A DNA stretch of 64,000 nt from Bradyrhizobium sp. dw_78 (GCF_018449525.1 NZ_JAAVUS010000014.1:1-64000), one strand, 5' to 3'. Positions 41,133 through 54,060 are shown, numbered from the stretch's first letter. A program made the numbers and translations. Notes: a model not told the origin generated them from the sequence alone.

Positions 41133-41933
41133 ATGCAGGACCTGATGAAAGGCAAGCGCGGATTGGTCATGGGCGTCGCCAATGATCATTCAATTGCCTG
41201 GGGCATCGCCAAAACGCTTGCCGCACAGGGGGCCGAGCTCGCCTTTACCTATCAGGGCGAGGCGCTCGGCAAGCGGGTCAAGCCGCTTGCCGCATCGCTG
41301 GGTGTCGATACGGTCCTGCCGTGCGATGTCGAGAATCTCGACAGTGTCGATGCGGTGTTCGATGCGCTGCGGGCAAAATGGGGCCATCTCGATTTCCTGG
41401 TTCATGCGATCGCCTTCTCCGACAAGAAGGAGCTGCAGGGACGCTATGCCGACACCACGCGCGAGAATTTTTCGCGCACCATGCTGATTTCCTGCTTTTC
41501 GTTCACGGAACTCGCGAAACGCGCGGCCGCCATGATGCCAGCCTCCGGCGGCGCGATGATCACGCTGAGCTTCGGCGGCTCGTTGCGCGTGATGCCGAAT
41601 TACAACGTGATGGGGGTCGCGAAGGCCGCGCTGGAGGCTTCGGTTCGTTACCTGGCATCCGATTTCGGCGCGCGCGGCATCCGCGTCAACGCGATCTCGG
41701 CGGGACCGGTGCGCACGCTGGCGGGATCCGGCATCGGCGACTCGCGCGCGCTGTTCGCGTTCCAGCAGAAGCACTCGCCGCTCGGTAGAGGCGTAACGCT
41801 GGATGAACTCGGCGGCTCCGCGCTGTATCTGCTGTCCGAGCTGTCCGGCGGCGTCACCGGCGAAATTCACTATGTCGATTCCGGCTACAACATCATCTCG
41901 ATGCCGAAGCCGGAAGAATTGAAGGCCGAGTAA
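41133..41933 (+). CDS. fabI: Enoyl-ACP reductase
   Basis: NADH-dependent reductase of the last elongation step. SDR fold, 266 aa. The cofactor site is GVANDHSIAWGIAKTL; the catalytic Tyr and Lys are in PNYNVMGVAKAALE. The upstream Tyr of the family's Y-x(n)-Y-x6-K pattern (SYLG in E. coli) is Phe here (LSFGGSLR). SAGPVRTLAGSGI, a FabI signature, is intact. A 121-bp gap from fabB leaves room for a separate promoter. Confidence 0.93.
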   Translation: MQDLMKGKRGLVMGVANDHSIAWGIAKTLAAQGAELAFTYQGEALGKRVKPLAASLGVDTVLPCDVENLDSVDAVFDALRAKWGHLDFLVHAIAFSDKKELQGRYADTTRENFSRTMLISCFSFTELAKRAAAMMPASGGAMITLSFGGSLRVMPNYNVMGVAKAALEASVRYLASDFGARGIRVNAISAGPVRTLAGSGIGDSRALFAFQQKHSPLGRGVTLDELGGSALYLLSELSGGVTGEIHYVDSGYNIISMPKPEELKAE

Positions 41934-41939
41934 GATTGT

Positions 41940-42536
41940 TCACCCGGCCGCGAGTTGTTCGGCGCGCTGGAAGGCGGGTCGCGCGACGCAGCGCGCGATA
42001 TAGGCATCGAAGGATGGCCGCGACGGCACCATCTTGAACAACCGTACCGAGAAATTCAGCGCGGAGCCGATCGCGACATCGGCAGCGGAAAAATCCTCGC
42101 CGAGAATCCATGGCCCTTTCGTCAGGTTTGCGTCGAGCACGTCGAACACCCGCTGCGCGTCGCCCCAGCCTGCCGAAACCGGGCTCATCTCGACCTTGGT
42201 CGCGATCTGCACCATCGCCGGCTCGATGCAGCTCGGAGCGAAGAACAGCCAGTACAGATATTTCGCCCGTAACGGATCGCCCAAGGCGGGCGCCAGTCTC
42301 GCCCCGGGACAGCGCTCGGCGACATAGGCGCAGATCGCGGCGGCTTCCGCCAATGTCGCCTCGCCGTCCCGCAGTGCCGGCACCTTGCCCATCGGGTTGA
42401 TCGCGAGATAGGCGGGCGCCCTTTGCGCGCCGGCGGTGATGTCGGTGAGGACGCGCTCGTAAGGCTGGCCGGTTTCTTCCATCAGCCAGAGCGCCGTGAA
42501 CGAGCGCGAACGCGGCGCCCAATAAAGCTGCATCAT
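41940..42536 (-). CDS. Glutathione S-transferase family protein
   Basis: 198 aa from the ATG at 42536 (a second Met follows directly). The thioredoxin-like N-terminal half has MQLYWAPRSRSFTALWLMEE, the cis-Pro segment GKVPALRDGEATLAEAAAI with the Glu/Ala pair that contacts glutathione, and an all-helical C-terminal half with LGEDFSAADVAIGSAL (N-capping box). The catalytic residue is likely Ser of RSRSF. Substrate unknown. Convergent with fabI (6-bp gap); on the other side is the katG terminator. Confidence 0.88.
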   Translation of the reverse strand: MMQLYWAPRSRSFTALWLMEETGQPYERVLTDITAGAQRAPAYLAINPMGKVPALRDGEATLAEAAAICAYVAERCPGARLAPALGDPLRAKYLYWLFFAPSCIEPAMVQIATKVEMSPVSAGWGDAQRVFDVLDANLTKGPWILGEDFSAADVAIGSALNFSVRLFKMVPSRPSFDAYIARCVARPAFQRAEQLAAG

Positions 42537-42621
42537 GGGGCGGATCCCTTCTTCGTCCAGCGATGATGTTTCACATAGATGACAGTTGGTCCCGGACCAA
42601 ACCTGCCCGACATCATACACG

Positions 42622-42655
42622 CAAATAAAAAGGGCGGCCGAAAGGCCGCCCTTTT
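42622..42655 (-). terminator. Terminator after katG
   Basis: Stem AAAAGGGCGGCC / GGCCGCCCTTTT with GAAA loop (42628-42655); on the minus strand it is followed by a T-rich TTTTTATTTGC tract. Located 17 bp after the katG stop. Confidence 0.92.
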
Positions 42656-42671
42656 GCGTCGAAATTTTCGG

Positions 42672-44865
<2,194 letters not shown>

Positions 44866-45091
44866 GTTCTCTCCAATCGTGTTCTGTAATTTTCCGGCCT
44901 GTGGGATTGGTTGAGCCGTCCGGTGACGGCAGAAATCCGCAATCCGATAAGGCTGTGCGTTTCCAGGGTTGTCGTTGCCGGGCGTCTCATACGAGCAGGC
45001 GGCCAAAAACAGGTTCATTCTGGCATCGGCTCGTGACGAGAGTTTGGAAGATATCTAAGATCAGGTCCAGTCGAATTGTCTTGACCTCTTA

Positions 45092-45106
45092 ATCAGTTTA
45101 TCTGAT
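45092..45106. promoter_or_regulatory. Candidate OxyR-type operator before oxyR
   Basis: ATCAG-TTTAT-CTGAT, an inverted repeat with the LysR T-N11-A form, ending 5 nt before the oxyR ATG. It overlaps a possible promoter (TTGTCT at 45076, 17 nt, TATCTG at 45099). A second small palindrome, ATCTAAGAT, is at 45053-45061. Confidence 0.4.
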
Positions 45107-45111
45107 CGACG

Positions 45112-46053
45112 ATGATCACGCTCCGGCAGCTTCGTTACCTCGCGGCACTCGCCAAGCACGGCCATTTCGGCCGGGCGGCGGAAGCCTGCGCCATTACGCA
45201 ACCGGCGCTGTCGATGCAGATTCGCGATCTGGAACGCATCCTCGGCGTGGTTGTGGTCGAGCGGCGGCCGGGCGAGGTGATCCTGACCGATGTCGGGCGG
45301 GAAATCGCCCGCCGCGGCGAGGACGTGCTGGCGGCTTCCCGCGACCTGGTCGATTTTGCCAGACATCGCAGCGGGTTGCTGACGGGGCGGCTGACGCTCG
45401 GGGTTATTCCATCGCTGGCGCCCTATCTGCTGCCGAGGATTCTTCCCCTGTTGCAGACCCAGTTCCCGGAATTGCGCCTGGAATTGCGGGAAACCCAAAC
45501 CAGGCAGCTGGTCGAGGACGTCAAGAGCGGCGTACTCGATGCCGCGATGCTGGCGCTGCCGGTGGATGAGCCGGATGTCCGTGCGATCGTCCTGTTCGAG
45601 GATCTGTTCCTGCTCGCGGTGCCGGCGAACGATCCGCGGCGGGAGACGGCGCGCGTGGCAGCCGAGGACATCGATCAAAGCCGTCTGATCCTGCTCGAAG
45701 ACGGCCACTGCCTGCGCGATCAGGCCCTGGCATTTTGCGCAACGGCCCGGGGACGGACGACGGGAGCGGCCGGCGCGGGATTCGCCGCCTCCAGCCTCGC
45801 GACGGTGATGCAGATGGTCGCCGGCGGTTATGGCGTCACGCTGATTCCGCAGATCGCGGCCGATGTCGAGCGGCGCGACGACCGGGTGAAATTGTTGCGG
45901 CTGAAAAATCCGCAGCCGGGCCGCTCGATCGGCCTCGTGTACCGGAACACTTCGCCGCGCAAGGCGGATTTTGCCGCATTGGGTGAGGTGGTGAAGGAAA
46001 GCGTAGGCGTTCCGTTCACGGCGACCGTGAACGGGAAGCGAGCCGGGCCGTAA
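45112..46053 (+). CDS. oxyR: Hydrogen peroxide-sensing regulator OxyR (LysR family)
   Basis: 313 aa. N-terminal winged helix (MITLRQLRYLAALAKHGHFG, ACAITQPALSMQIRDLE). The redox pair is Cys200 and Cys209 in LEDGHCLRDQALAFCATA, the same 9-residue offset as Cys199/Cys208 of E. coli, and an FAASSLATVMQMVAGGYGVT segment follows. Divergent from katG over a 246-bp gap, so it most likely activates katG on oxidation. No Shine-Dalgarno is seen before the ATG. Confidence 0.95.
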   Translation: MITLRQLRYLAALAKHGHFGRAAEACAITQPALSMQIRDLERILGVVVVERRPGEVILTDVGREIARRGEDVLAASRDLVDFARHRSGLLTGRLTLGVIPSLAPYLLPRILPLLQTQFPELRLELRETQTRQLVEDVKSGVLDAAMLALPVDEPDVRAIVLFEDLFLLAVPANDPRRETARVAAEDIDQSRLILLEDGHCLRDQALAFCATARGRTTGAAGAGFAASSLATVMQMVAGGYGVTLIPQIAADVERRDDRVKLLRLKNPQPGRSIGLVYRNTSPRKADFAALGEVVKESVGVPFTATVNGKRAGP

Positions 46054-46076
46054 CGGCCGCGCCACTGCTCACAAAC

Positions 46077-46107
46077 AAAAAGGGCGGCCCGGAAGCCGCC
46101 CTTTTTT
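46077..46107. terminator. Bidirectional terminator between oxyR and pnp
   Basis: Stem AAAAAGGGCGGC / GCCGCCCTTTTT around CCGGAA, with T-runs on both strands. It serves the convergent oxyR and pnp genes and resembles the katG terminator at 42628-42655. Confidence 0.9.
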
Positions 46108-46140
46108 ATTTGCTATCGGCTTTATCGCCGTCCGCCCGAA

Positions 46141-48291
<2,151 letters not shown>

Positions 48292-48338
48292 TTCGATCTT
48301 CTTTCATGGGTTCACGAAAGAGGGATGCCCCAAAACAC

Positions 48339-48412
48339 AAAAGCCATGCGCAAGATGGCGAGAGGCTGATCTCGATGCGAGATCAGCATCCGGCGATCCT
48401 GCCATGGCTCTT
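48339..48412 (-). promoter_or_regulatory. Long stem-loop in the pnp leader, possible RNase III site
   Basis: Perfect apical stem GCTGATCTCG-ATG-CGAGATCAGC (48365-48387) extended by imperfectly paired arms that end in AAGCCATG and CATGGCTCTT, about 35 bp in all. In E. coli a long pnp leader stem is cut by RNase III and lets PNPase repress itself; the same mechanism is plausible here. Confidence 0.6.
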
Positions 48413-48545
48413 ATGTTTCGGATGGCGTCCATCCTTTCGGGGTCGTACGGGCATCTTGCCCGTTCCGCCCAGCGGCCGGATTGCTGCTGGACGTTGTTGC
48501 GCATGATCGCTTCCGAAAACCTTCACAGGGTATTTCGAAGCCATG

Positions 48546-48572
48546 CAAAAACGCGCGCAAATCGGCGCGCGT
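48546..48572 (-). terminator. Terminator after rpsO
   Basis: On the minus strand ACGCGCGC-CGATTT-GCGCGCGT is followed by TTTTTGC (stem 48551-48572). It is 12 bp after the rpsO stop, so part of the transcription would stop before pnp. Confidence 0.8.
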
Positions 48573-48583
48573 ACTTCAGCGTA

Positions 48584-48853
48584 TCAACGACGAATGTTAT
48601 GCTTTTCCAGCAATGCCTTGTAACGCGCCTCGTCCTTCTTCTTGATATAATCGAGAAGCGAACGACGCGTCGACACCAGCTTCAAAAGGCCACGGCGCGA
48701 ATGGTTGTCCTTCACGTGGGTCTTGAAGTGCCCGGTGAGGTTGTTGATGCGTTCCGACAGGATCGCAACCTGGACCTCGGGCGAGCCGGTGTCGCCGGTT
48801 TTGGTGGCATTCGTCTTGATGACTTCCGCTTTGCGTTCGGCGGTAATCGACAT
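48584..48853 (-). CDS. rpsO: 30S ribosomal protein S15
   Basis: 89 aa: MSITAERKAEVIKTNATKTG, the GSPEVQVAILSERINNLTGH helix and the basic DNHSRRGLLKLVSTRRSLLDYI segment that binds 16S rRNA helix 22. The ATG at 48853 is preferred over the in-frame TTG two codons earlier. Follows truB almost directly and precedes pnp, the standard order. Confidence 0.97.
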   Translation of the reverse strand: MSITAERKAEVIKTNATKTGDTGSPEVQVAILSERINNLTGHFKTHVKDNHSRRGLLKLVSTRRSLLDYIKKKDEARYKALLEKHNIRR

Positions 48854-48855
48854 CG

Positions 48856-49959
48856 TCAAATACTCTCGTTGCGACCGGAACTGGCAGTCAGTCCGGTCAG
48901 GTTGAACACACGCTTGGGGATGAGTTCGCCATTGCCAATTTCGGCGAGGGCCAGAAGCCGGCCTGCCACCGTGACATAGACTGTGCCGCTACTATTGGGC
49001 GCATCCCGTCCGCGCAACAAAACGGCCTGACCCCGATGGAGCCTTGCCGCATCCGCCCGTGTGACGGCCAGTGCCGGGATGTCGTCCAGCGCGGTCTCAA
49101 CGGGCAAAAGCGCCTCGGCGAGGCTACCCTCGCCAGACGCGGCTCTATTGCACAAAGCCTCCAATTGTTCCAGCGGAATCATGTCGGATTCGCCAAACGG
49201 GCCGACCAGGGTTCGCCGTAGGGCGCCGATATGGCCATAACAGCCGAGAATCCGGCCGATATCGCGGGCTAGCGCCCGGACATAGGTTCCCTTGCCGCAC
49301 TCGGCCTCGAATATGGATTGCCCATCATCCGTGTGATCTATCAGGGTTAATTCGTGAATCTCGACCGGGCGGGGTTTCAATTCCACCGTCTCGCCGTCAC
49401 GGGCCAGATCGTAGGCCCGCTCGCCCTGGACCTTGATGGCGGAATATTGCGGGGGAATCTGTTCGATCAGGCCGGTGAACTGCGGCAGCAAGTCCCGGAC
49501 CGAATCGGCCGACGGCCGGAGATCGCTGGTCTGGGTCACCCGGCCCTCGGTGTCGTCGGTATCGCGCTCCGCGCCCCAGCTTACCGTGAAGCGGTAGCGC
49601 TTGCGGCCGTCCATCACGAACGGAACGGTCTTGGTGGCCTCTCCAATCGCGATCGGCAGCCCGCCGGAGGCGAGCGGGTCGAGCGTGCCGGCATGGCCTG
49701 CGCGCTTGGCCTGGAACAGCCGCTTCACGACCGCGACCGCGTGCGTCGAGGTCATGCCGATCGGCTTGTCGAGCACCACCCAGCCATGCACGTCGCGCTT
49801 GTCGCGGCGCGGCTGTTGGCCCTGACGCGGCTGGCGGTCGCGGGGGTCGTTATTGGTCCGCCGTGCGTCGTTGCGCGACTCGACAAAAATATTTTTTTCA
49901 GCGGCGTCCGACTCGGCGTTTTTCGAATCGATTTCGCTGTTTGCGGCGGTCATGGTCAT
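48856..49959 (-). CDS. truB: tRNA pseudouridine(55) synthase
   Basis: Makes pseudouridine 55 in the T-loop of tRNAs. 367 aa. Catalytic Asp in RAGHAGTLDPLASGGLPIAIG; KRYRFTVSWGAERDTDDTEG, PPQYSAIKVQGERAYDLAR and ECGKGTYVRALARDIG complete the family pattern. An extra N-terminal tail of about 55 residues is rich in Asn, Asp, Arg and Gln (NNDPRDRQPRQGQQPRRDKR) before WVVLDKPIGM, and is probably disordered. GTG at 49962 or ATG at 49959 can start it, overlapping the rbfA stop. Confidence 0.95.
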   Translation of the reverse strand: MTMTAANSEIDSKNAESDAAEKNIFVESRNDARRTNNDPRDRQPRQGQQPRRDKRDVHGWVVLDKPIGMTSTHAVAVVKRLFQAKRAGHAGTLDPLASGGLPIAIGEATKTVPFVMDGRKRYRFTVSWGAERDTDDTEGRVTQTSDLRPSADSVRDLLPQFTGLIEQIPPQYSAIKVQGERAYDLARDGETVELKPRPVEIHELTLIDHTDDGQSIFEAECGKGTYVRALARDIGRILGCYGHIGALRRTLVGPFGESDMIPLEQLEALCNRAASGEGSLAEALLPVETALDDIPALAVTRADAARLHRGQAVLLRGRDAPNSSGTVYVTVAGRLLALAEIGNGELIPKRVFNLTGLTASSGRNESI

Positions 49960-50372
49960 CACTCGTGGTCCGAATCGGGTGCGAGGTCTTTTTGCACCGC
50001 AGGTGTTCGCAATAATTTCTCTATTCGTTCCGCTTCGTCGAATCGGTCGTCGACGCGGAAGCGGATGTCAGGCGCAAATTTTAAGTTAACGCGATGCGCG
50101 ATCTCGCCGCGCAGGAACTTCCTGTTGCGCTCCAGAGCCGTGATGACGGTGTCGGTATCGCGCCCGCCGAGCGGCATCACATAGATGGTCGCAAGCTTCA
50201 GATCCGGCGACATCCTCACTTCGGGCACGGTGATGATATGGCCCTCGAGGTCCGGATCATGCACGCTGCCTTGCGACAGGATATCCGCAACTGCGTGGCG
50301 CACGGTTTCGCCGACCCGCAACTGACGCTGAGAGCCGCCGGGGGCGGAATTCTTTTTGTGGTGACTGGGCAT
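49959..50372 (-). CDS. rbfA: 30S ribosome-binding factor RbfA
   Basis: 137-aa cold-shock ribosome maturation factor. KH-like fold: RVGETVRHAVADILSQGSVH, then ISVSEVRMSPDL-type strand seen here as ITVPEVRMSPDLKLATIYVM, and RKFLRGEIAHRVNLKFAPDI with FRVDDRFDEAERIEKLL at the end. It lies between infB and truB, with repeats in the infB-rbfA gap. Confidence 0.96.
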   Translation of the reverse strand: MPSHHKKNSAPGGSQRQLRVGETVRHAVADILSQGSVHDPDLEGHIITVPEVRMSPDLKLATIYVMPLGGRDTDTVITALERNRKFLRGEIAHRVNLKFAPDIRFRVDDRFDEAERIEKLLRTPAVQKDLAPDSDHE

Positions 50373-50389
50373 AATCGCTTCTCAACAGG

Positions 50390-50437
50390 CTCATGGTTCG
50401 AGACGCGCAGCCAGCAGCTGCGCTCCTCACCATGAGG
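50390..50437. repeat. REP-like palindrome in the infB-rbfA gap (1)
   Basis: CTCATGG ... CCATGAGG with inner TTCGAGACGCGC / GCGCTCCTC pairing. Together with the next element it fills most of the 186-bp infB-rbfA gap. Confidence 0.7.
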
Positions 50438-50465
50438 GTTAGATTTCCCTCGATCGGAATTGAGC

Positions 50466-50521
50466 CCTCATCCCGAGGAGCGGCCGCTTGGCCGCGTCTC
50501 GAAGGATGAGGCAGGTACCAT
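50466..50521. repeat. REP-like palindrome in the infB-rbfA gap (2)
   Basis: CCTCATCC ... GGATGAGG with inner CGAGGAGCGGCCGC and a GCGGCCGCTTGGCCGC core. Similar in layout to the neighbouring element; I recognise both types from Bradyrhizobium/Rhodopseudomonas genomes. Confidence 0.75.
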
Positions 50522-50558
50522 ACGCTTCGTAAGATTTGGACTTACGGAAGACCTGTAC

Positions 50559-53204
50559 TTACAGAGAGCGCTGGATCGTTTCCACGCGATAACACTCGAT
50601 GATATCGCCGACACGCATGTCGCCGTAATTCTCGAACGCCATGCCGCATTCCTGGCCGGAGGCCACTTCCTTCACTTCGTCCTTGAAACGCTTCAGCGTC
50701 GACAGCTTGCCTTCGTGTACGACGACGTTGTCGCGGATCAGGCGGACATTGGCGCCGCGCTCCACGGTGCCGTCGGTGACACGGCAGCCGGCGACCTTGC
50801 CGACCTTGGAAATGTTGAACACTTCCAGGATCTGGGCGTTGCCGAGCATGGTCTCGCGCAGCGTCGGCGCGAGCAGGCCGGACATCGCCTTTTTGATGTC
50901 GTCCACGAGATCGTAGATGATGTTGTAGTAGCGGATCTCGATGCCGTTGCGCTTGGCGGCGGCCGCGGCTTCCTTGTTGGCGCGCACCGAAAAGCCGATG
51001 ATGGCGGCGTTGAAGCCTTCGGCCAGCGTCACGTCGGATTCGGAAATGCCGCCGACGCCGGCATGCAGGATGCGCGCCGCGACCTCGTCGGTGCCGAGTT
51101 TTTCCAGCGATCCGAGGATGGCTTCCAGCGAACCCTGCACATCGGCCTTGACGATCAGCGGGAATTCCTTGCGGCCCGAGGTCTTGAGCTGCGACATCAT
51201 CTGCTCGAGCGAGCCGCGCATGCCGGAAATGCTGGCGGCGGCGTTCTCGCGCTTCTGGTGGGCGCGATAGCTCGTGACCTGGCGGGCGCGGGCTTCGTTC
51301 TCGACCACGGCCAGGCGGTCGCCGGCTTCCGGCGGGCCGTTGAAGCCGAGGACTTCGACCGGCACCGACGGTCCGGCCTCCTCGAGGGTTTCGCCCTGGT
51401 CGGAAATCAGCGCACGGACGCGGCCCATTTCGGCGCCGGCCACGATGATGTCGCCGACGCGCAGCGTTCCGCGCTGCACCAGCACGGTCGCGACCGGGCC
51501 GCGGCCGCGATCGAGCTTGGCCTCGATCACCGTTCCTTCGGCCGGACGCTGCGAATTGGTCTTGAGGTCGAGAATGTCGGCCTGCAACGCGATCATCTCG
51601 AGCAGCCGGTCGAGATTGGTCTTGTTCTTGGCGGAGACCTCGACGTCGACGACGTCGCCGCCGAGCGATTCGACCTGCACTTCATGCTGCAGCAACTCGG
51701 TGCGCACGCGCTCCGGCCTGGCGTCGGGCTTGTCGATCTTGTTGATCGCCACGATCATCGGCACCTTGGCCGCCTTGGCGTGGTTGATCGCTTCCACCGT
51801 CTGCGGCATGACGCCGTCATCGGCCGCGACCACCAGCACCACGATGTCGGTCACCTTGGCGCCGCGGGCGCGCATCGCGGTGAACGCGGCATGGCCCGGC
51901 GTGTCGATGAAGGTGATCATCTTGCCGCTTTCGGGCGACTTCACCTGATAGGCGCCGATATGTTGGGTAATGCCGCCGGCTTCGCCCGATACCACATTGG
52001 CATGGCGCAGCGCGTCGAGCAGCGAGGTCTTGCCGTGATCGACATGGCCCATCACGGTCACGACCGGCGAGCGCGGCTCGGTATCGGTGGAATCGTCGAC
52101 GACATCGAACAGGCCTTCCTCGACGTCGGAAGCGGCGACGCGCTTGACGCCGTGGCCCATTTCCTCGGCAATCAGCTGCGCGGTATCGGCATCGATCACG
52201 TCGGTGATCTTGTGCATCGCACCCTGCTTCATCAGCAGGCGAATCACGTCGACCGCGCGTTCCGACATGCGGTTGGCGAGTTCCTGGATCGTGATCATCT
52301 CCGGGATGGTCACTTCGCGAATGAGCTTTTCCTTTGGCTCGTTCGAGGCGTGACCCTTCAGGCGCTGGGTACGGCGGCGGAACGACGCGATCGAGCGCTC
52401 GCGCACGTCATCGGCGGTCAGCGCGGTCACAACCGTCAGGCGGCCGCGCTGCTTCTGCGGCGCGGGCTTTTGGGTGGTCTTGGGAGGTGTCACCGGACGG
52501 GCCACGCCGCCAGGGCCGCGACGGACCAGACGCGGGCCTTCATCTTCCTCGACTTCAACGGCAACGCCAGGCGCCTTGGCAGGGGGCGCCTTGGCGGCAG
52601 GCGGCGCAGCAGGGCGTGATGCGGGCGCCGGAGTTGCGGGGACGGCCGGCTTGGCTTCGGTGCTGGTCTCGCCGCCAAAGCGCTTTTTCGCTTCCTGTTC
52701 GGCCTTGCGTTTGGCGTCCTCTTCCTGGCGGTGACGCTCCTCTTCGGCCTTCCGGCGGGCTTCCGCCGCTTCGCGCTCGGCCTGTTCGATGGCTTCGCGG
52801 CTGGCCCGGCGCTTGGCTTCCTCTTCGGCGATCCGCCGTTCCTCGACGTCGCGCACTTTGGCATCCGCCAAGGCGCTGGCGCGCGCGGAACGTTCATCCT
52901 CGGTCAGGGTGCGCAGCACCACACCCGAATTGTTGCGCGGCGCGGCGGGGGGAGGCGCGGGGCGGGAGACCGGCGGCTTGGCGGGCGCGGGCTTGGCTGC
53001 GACCGGCTCAGGCGCGCTCGGGGCTTCGCCCCCTGGCCCGTCGCCACCGAGGCGGCGCTTGCCGCGCTTTTCAACCACCACCTGCTTGGTGCGGCCATGG
53101 CTGAAGCTCTGGCGCACGGTGCCCGTCTCGACGCGCGGCTTGAGCGTCAAGGTCTTGGACGGGACACTGAGTGTCTTGTCGCCAGGGGTTTTGGTATCAA
53201 CCAT
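50559..53204 (-). CDS. infB: Translation initiation factor IF-2
   Basis: GTPase that places initiator tRNA in the ribosomal P site; 881 aa. The N-terminal third is a low-complexity Lys/Glu/Ala/Arg region with a long coiled-coil-like stretch (AEEEAKRRASREAIEQAERE). The G domain has G1 GHVDHGKTSLLDALR (about 384-398), DTPGHAAFTAMRARG (G3) and NKIDKPDA (G4), followed by domains II-IV ending in FENYGDMRVGDIIECY. Third gene after nusA and ylxR in the operon. Confidence 0.98.
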   Translation of the reverse strand: MVDTKTPGDKTLSVPSKTLTLKPRVETGTVRQSFSHGRTKQVVVEKRGKRRLGGDGPGGEAPSAPEPVAAKPAPAKPPVSRPAPPPAAPRNNSGVVLRTLTEDERSARASALADAKVRDVEERRIAEEEAKRRASREAIEQAEREAAEARRKAEEERHRQEEDAKRKAEQEAKKRFGGETSTEAKPAVPATPAPASRPAAPPAAKAPPAKAPGVAVEVEEDEGPRLVRRGPGGVARPVTPPKTTQKPAPQKQRGRLTVVTALTADDVRERSIASFRRRTQRLKGHASNEPKEKLIREVTIPEMITIQELANRMSERAVDVIRLLMKQGAMHKITDVIDADTAQLIAEEMGHGVKRVAASDVEEGLFDVVDDSTDTEPRSPVVTVMGHVDHGKTSLLDALRHANVVSGEAGGITQHIGAYQVKSPESGKMITFIDTPGHAAFTAMRARGAKVTDIVVLVVAADDGVMPQTVEAINHAKAAKVPMIVAINKIDKPDARPERVRTELLQHEVQVESLGGDVVDVEVSAKNKTNLDRLLEMIALQADILDLKTNSQRPAEGTVIEAKLDRGRGPVATVLVQRGTLRVGDIIVAGAEMGRVRALISDQGETLEEAGPSVPVEVLGFNGPPEAGDRLAVVENEARARQVTSYRAHQKRENAAASISGMRGSLEQMMSQLKTSGRKEFPLIVKADVQGSLEAILGSLEKLGTDEVAARILHAGVGGISESDVTLAEGFNAAIIGFSVRANKEAAAAAKRNGIEIRYYNIIYDLVDDIKKAMSGLLAPTLRETMLGNAQILEVFNISKVGKVAGCRVTDGTVERGANVRLIRDNVVVHEGKLSTLKRFKDEVKEVASGQECGMAFENYGDMRVGDIIECYRVETIQRSL

Positions 53205-53270
53205 TCACTAATCCCAATCTCGTTGCATTGTGCGTTGCCGCACCGTCGTTAAAGCTCGTCGTCCGTGTTT

Positions 53271-53319
53271 GAGCATGATCCGTTTGGAAAACCGGTTCCC
53301 ACTTTTCCGGATCACGCTC
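53271..53319. repeat. Dispersed repeat, GAGCATGATCC family, at the ylxR 3' end
   Basis: GAGCATGATCC (53271-53281) and GGATCACGCTC (53309-53319) form a hairpin with one mismatch around GGAAAACCGGTTCCC. The ylxR stop codon (53312-53314) lies inside the right arm. Related to 27341-27418. Confidence 0.8.
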
Positions 53320-54013
53320 TAGAATTTCTGGCCGCGATGCCGGCGGTCTTGTCGTCGTCAGCCATCCGGTATCGGACCAGGGTCTGGCTGCGCGACAGGA
53401 ACGTTTTGCTCGCCGGGCCCGCGAGCAGCGCTGCATGTATCACATTTGACCGGCCCAGTGCCAAATCCAATTGTTCCGATGTCAGCGCGGTGATGATCGA
53501 AAATTCTCGCGAATCGTCGTTAATTCCGTCATTTCGCCCGGCAAGGGCGTCCAATTTACGGATTCCATCGGCTGCGCCGTCGGAAGCGTGGATCAGGGCC
53601 CGCACCGGGGCCTGCGCCTGCCGCTGTTCCAGCGCCGCTTCCACCTTGCTGAAGCCGGAAATCACCTGCCCCGCTTTGGCGGCCATCGCGAGCGCGTCGA
53701 CCGCGCTCCGTACCAGCAGGATTTCGGTATCCGCCGGCAGCGCTGGCGTAACGCGGATGTCGCGCTTGAACCCCTTGCTGAATTGGTTACGGCGGACCGC
53801 TTCCGCAACCGCCTGGCGAGACGCCGAAACCCATAATCCCCTGCCGGGCAGCTTGCGTTTCAGATCCGGCACCACCTCGCCCGAAGGCGAAACCACGAAC
53901 CGGATCAGTTCGTCGATCGGCCGTACCTGCCGCGTGAGCACACACATCCGCATTGTCGCGGACTTGTCGGTCCGCGGCCCGTTGTCGAGATCGAGGTCGG
54001 CAACAGCAAGCAT
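53312..54013 (-). CDS. YlxR-type RNA-binding protein with L7Ae-like domain
   Basis: 233 aa. N-terminal YlxR (DUF448) domain: RMCVLTRQVRPIDELIRFVV, then KRKLPGRGLWVSASR with the conserved GRG. The second half (TEILLVRSAVDALAMAAKAG and GFSKVEAALEQRQ) looks like the L7Ae/YlxQ-type ribosomal fold that is a separate gene in Firmicutes. It sits between nusA and infB as expected. The final residues RNSRA and the stop are encoded by a dispersed repeat, so the C-terminus has been re-set by that element. Confidence 0.9.
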   Translation of the reverse strand: MLAVADLDLDNGPRTDKSATMRMCVLTRQVRPIDELIRFVVSPSGEVVPDLKRKLPGRGLWVSASRQAVAEAVRRNQFSKGFKRDIRVTPALPADTEILLVRSAVDALAMAAKAGQVISGFSKVEAALEQRQAQAPVRALIHASDGAADGIRKLDALAGRNDGINDDSREFSIITALTSEQLDLALGRSNVIHAALLAGPASKTFLSRSQTLVRYRMADDDKTAGIAARNSRA

Positions 54014-54060
54014 ATCGGTGACGTCTGCCCCATCGTTGGGTTCTTAAGAAAACATGCGCA

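Noticed and set aside
50390..50521. CRISPR-like repeats in the infB-rbfA gap
   Set aside because: Only two palindromes of different sequence, with no regular spacer pattern.
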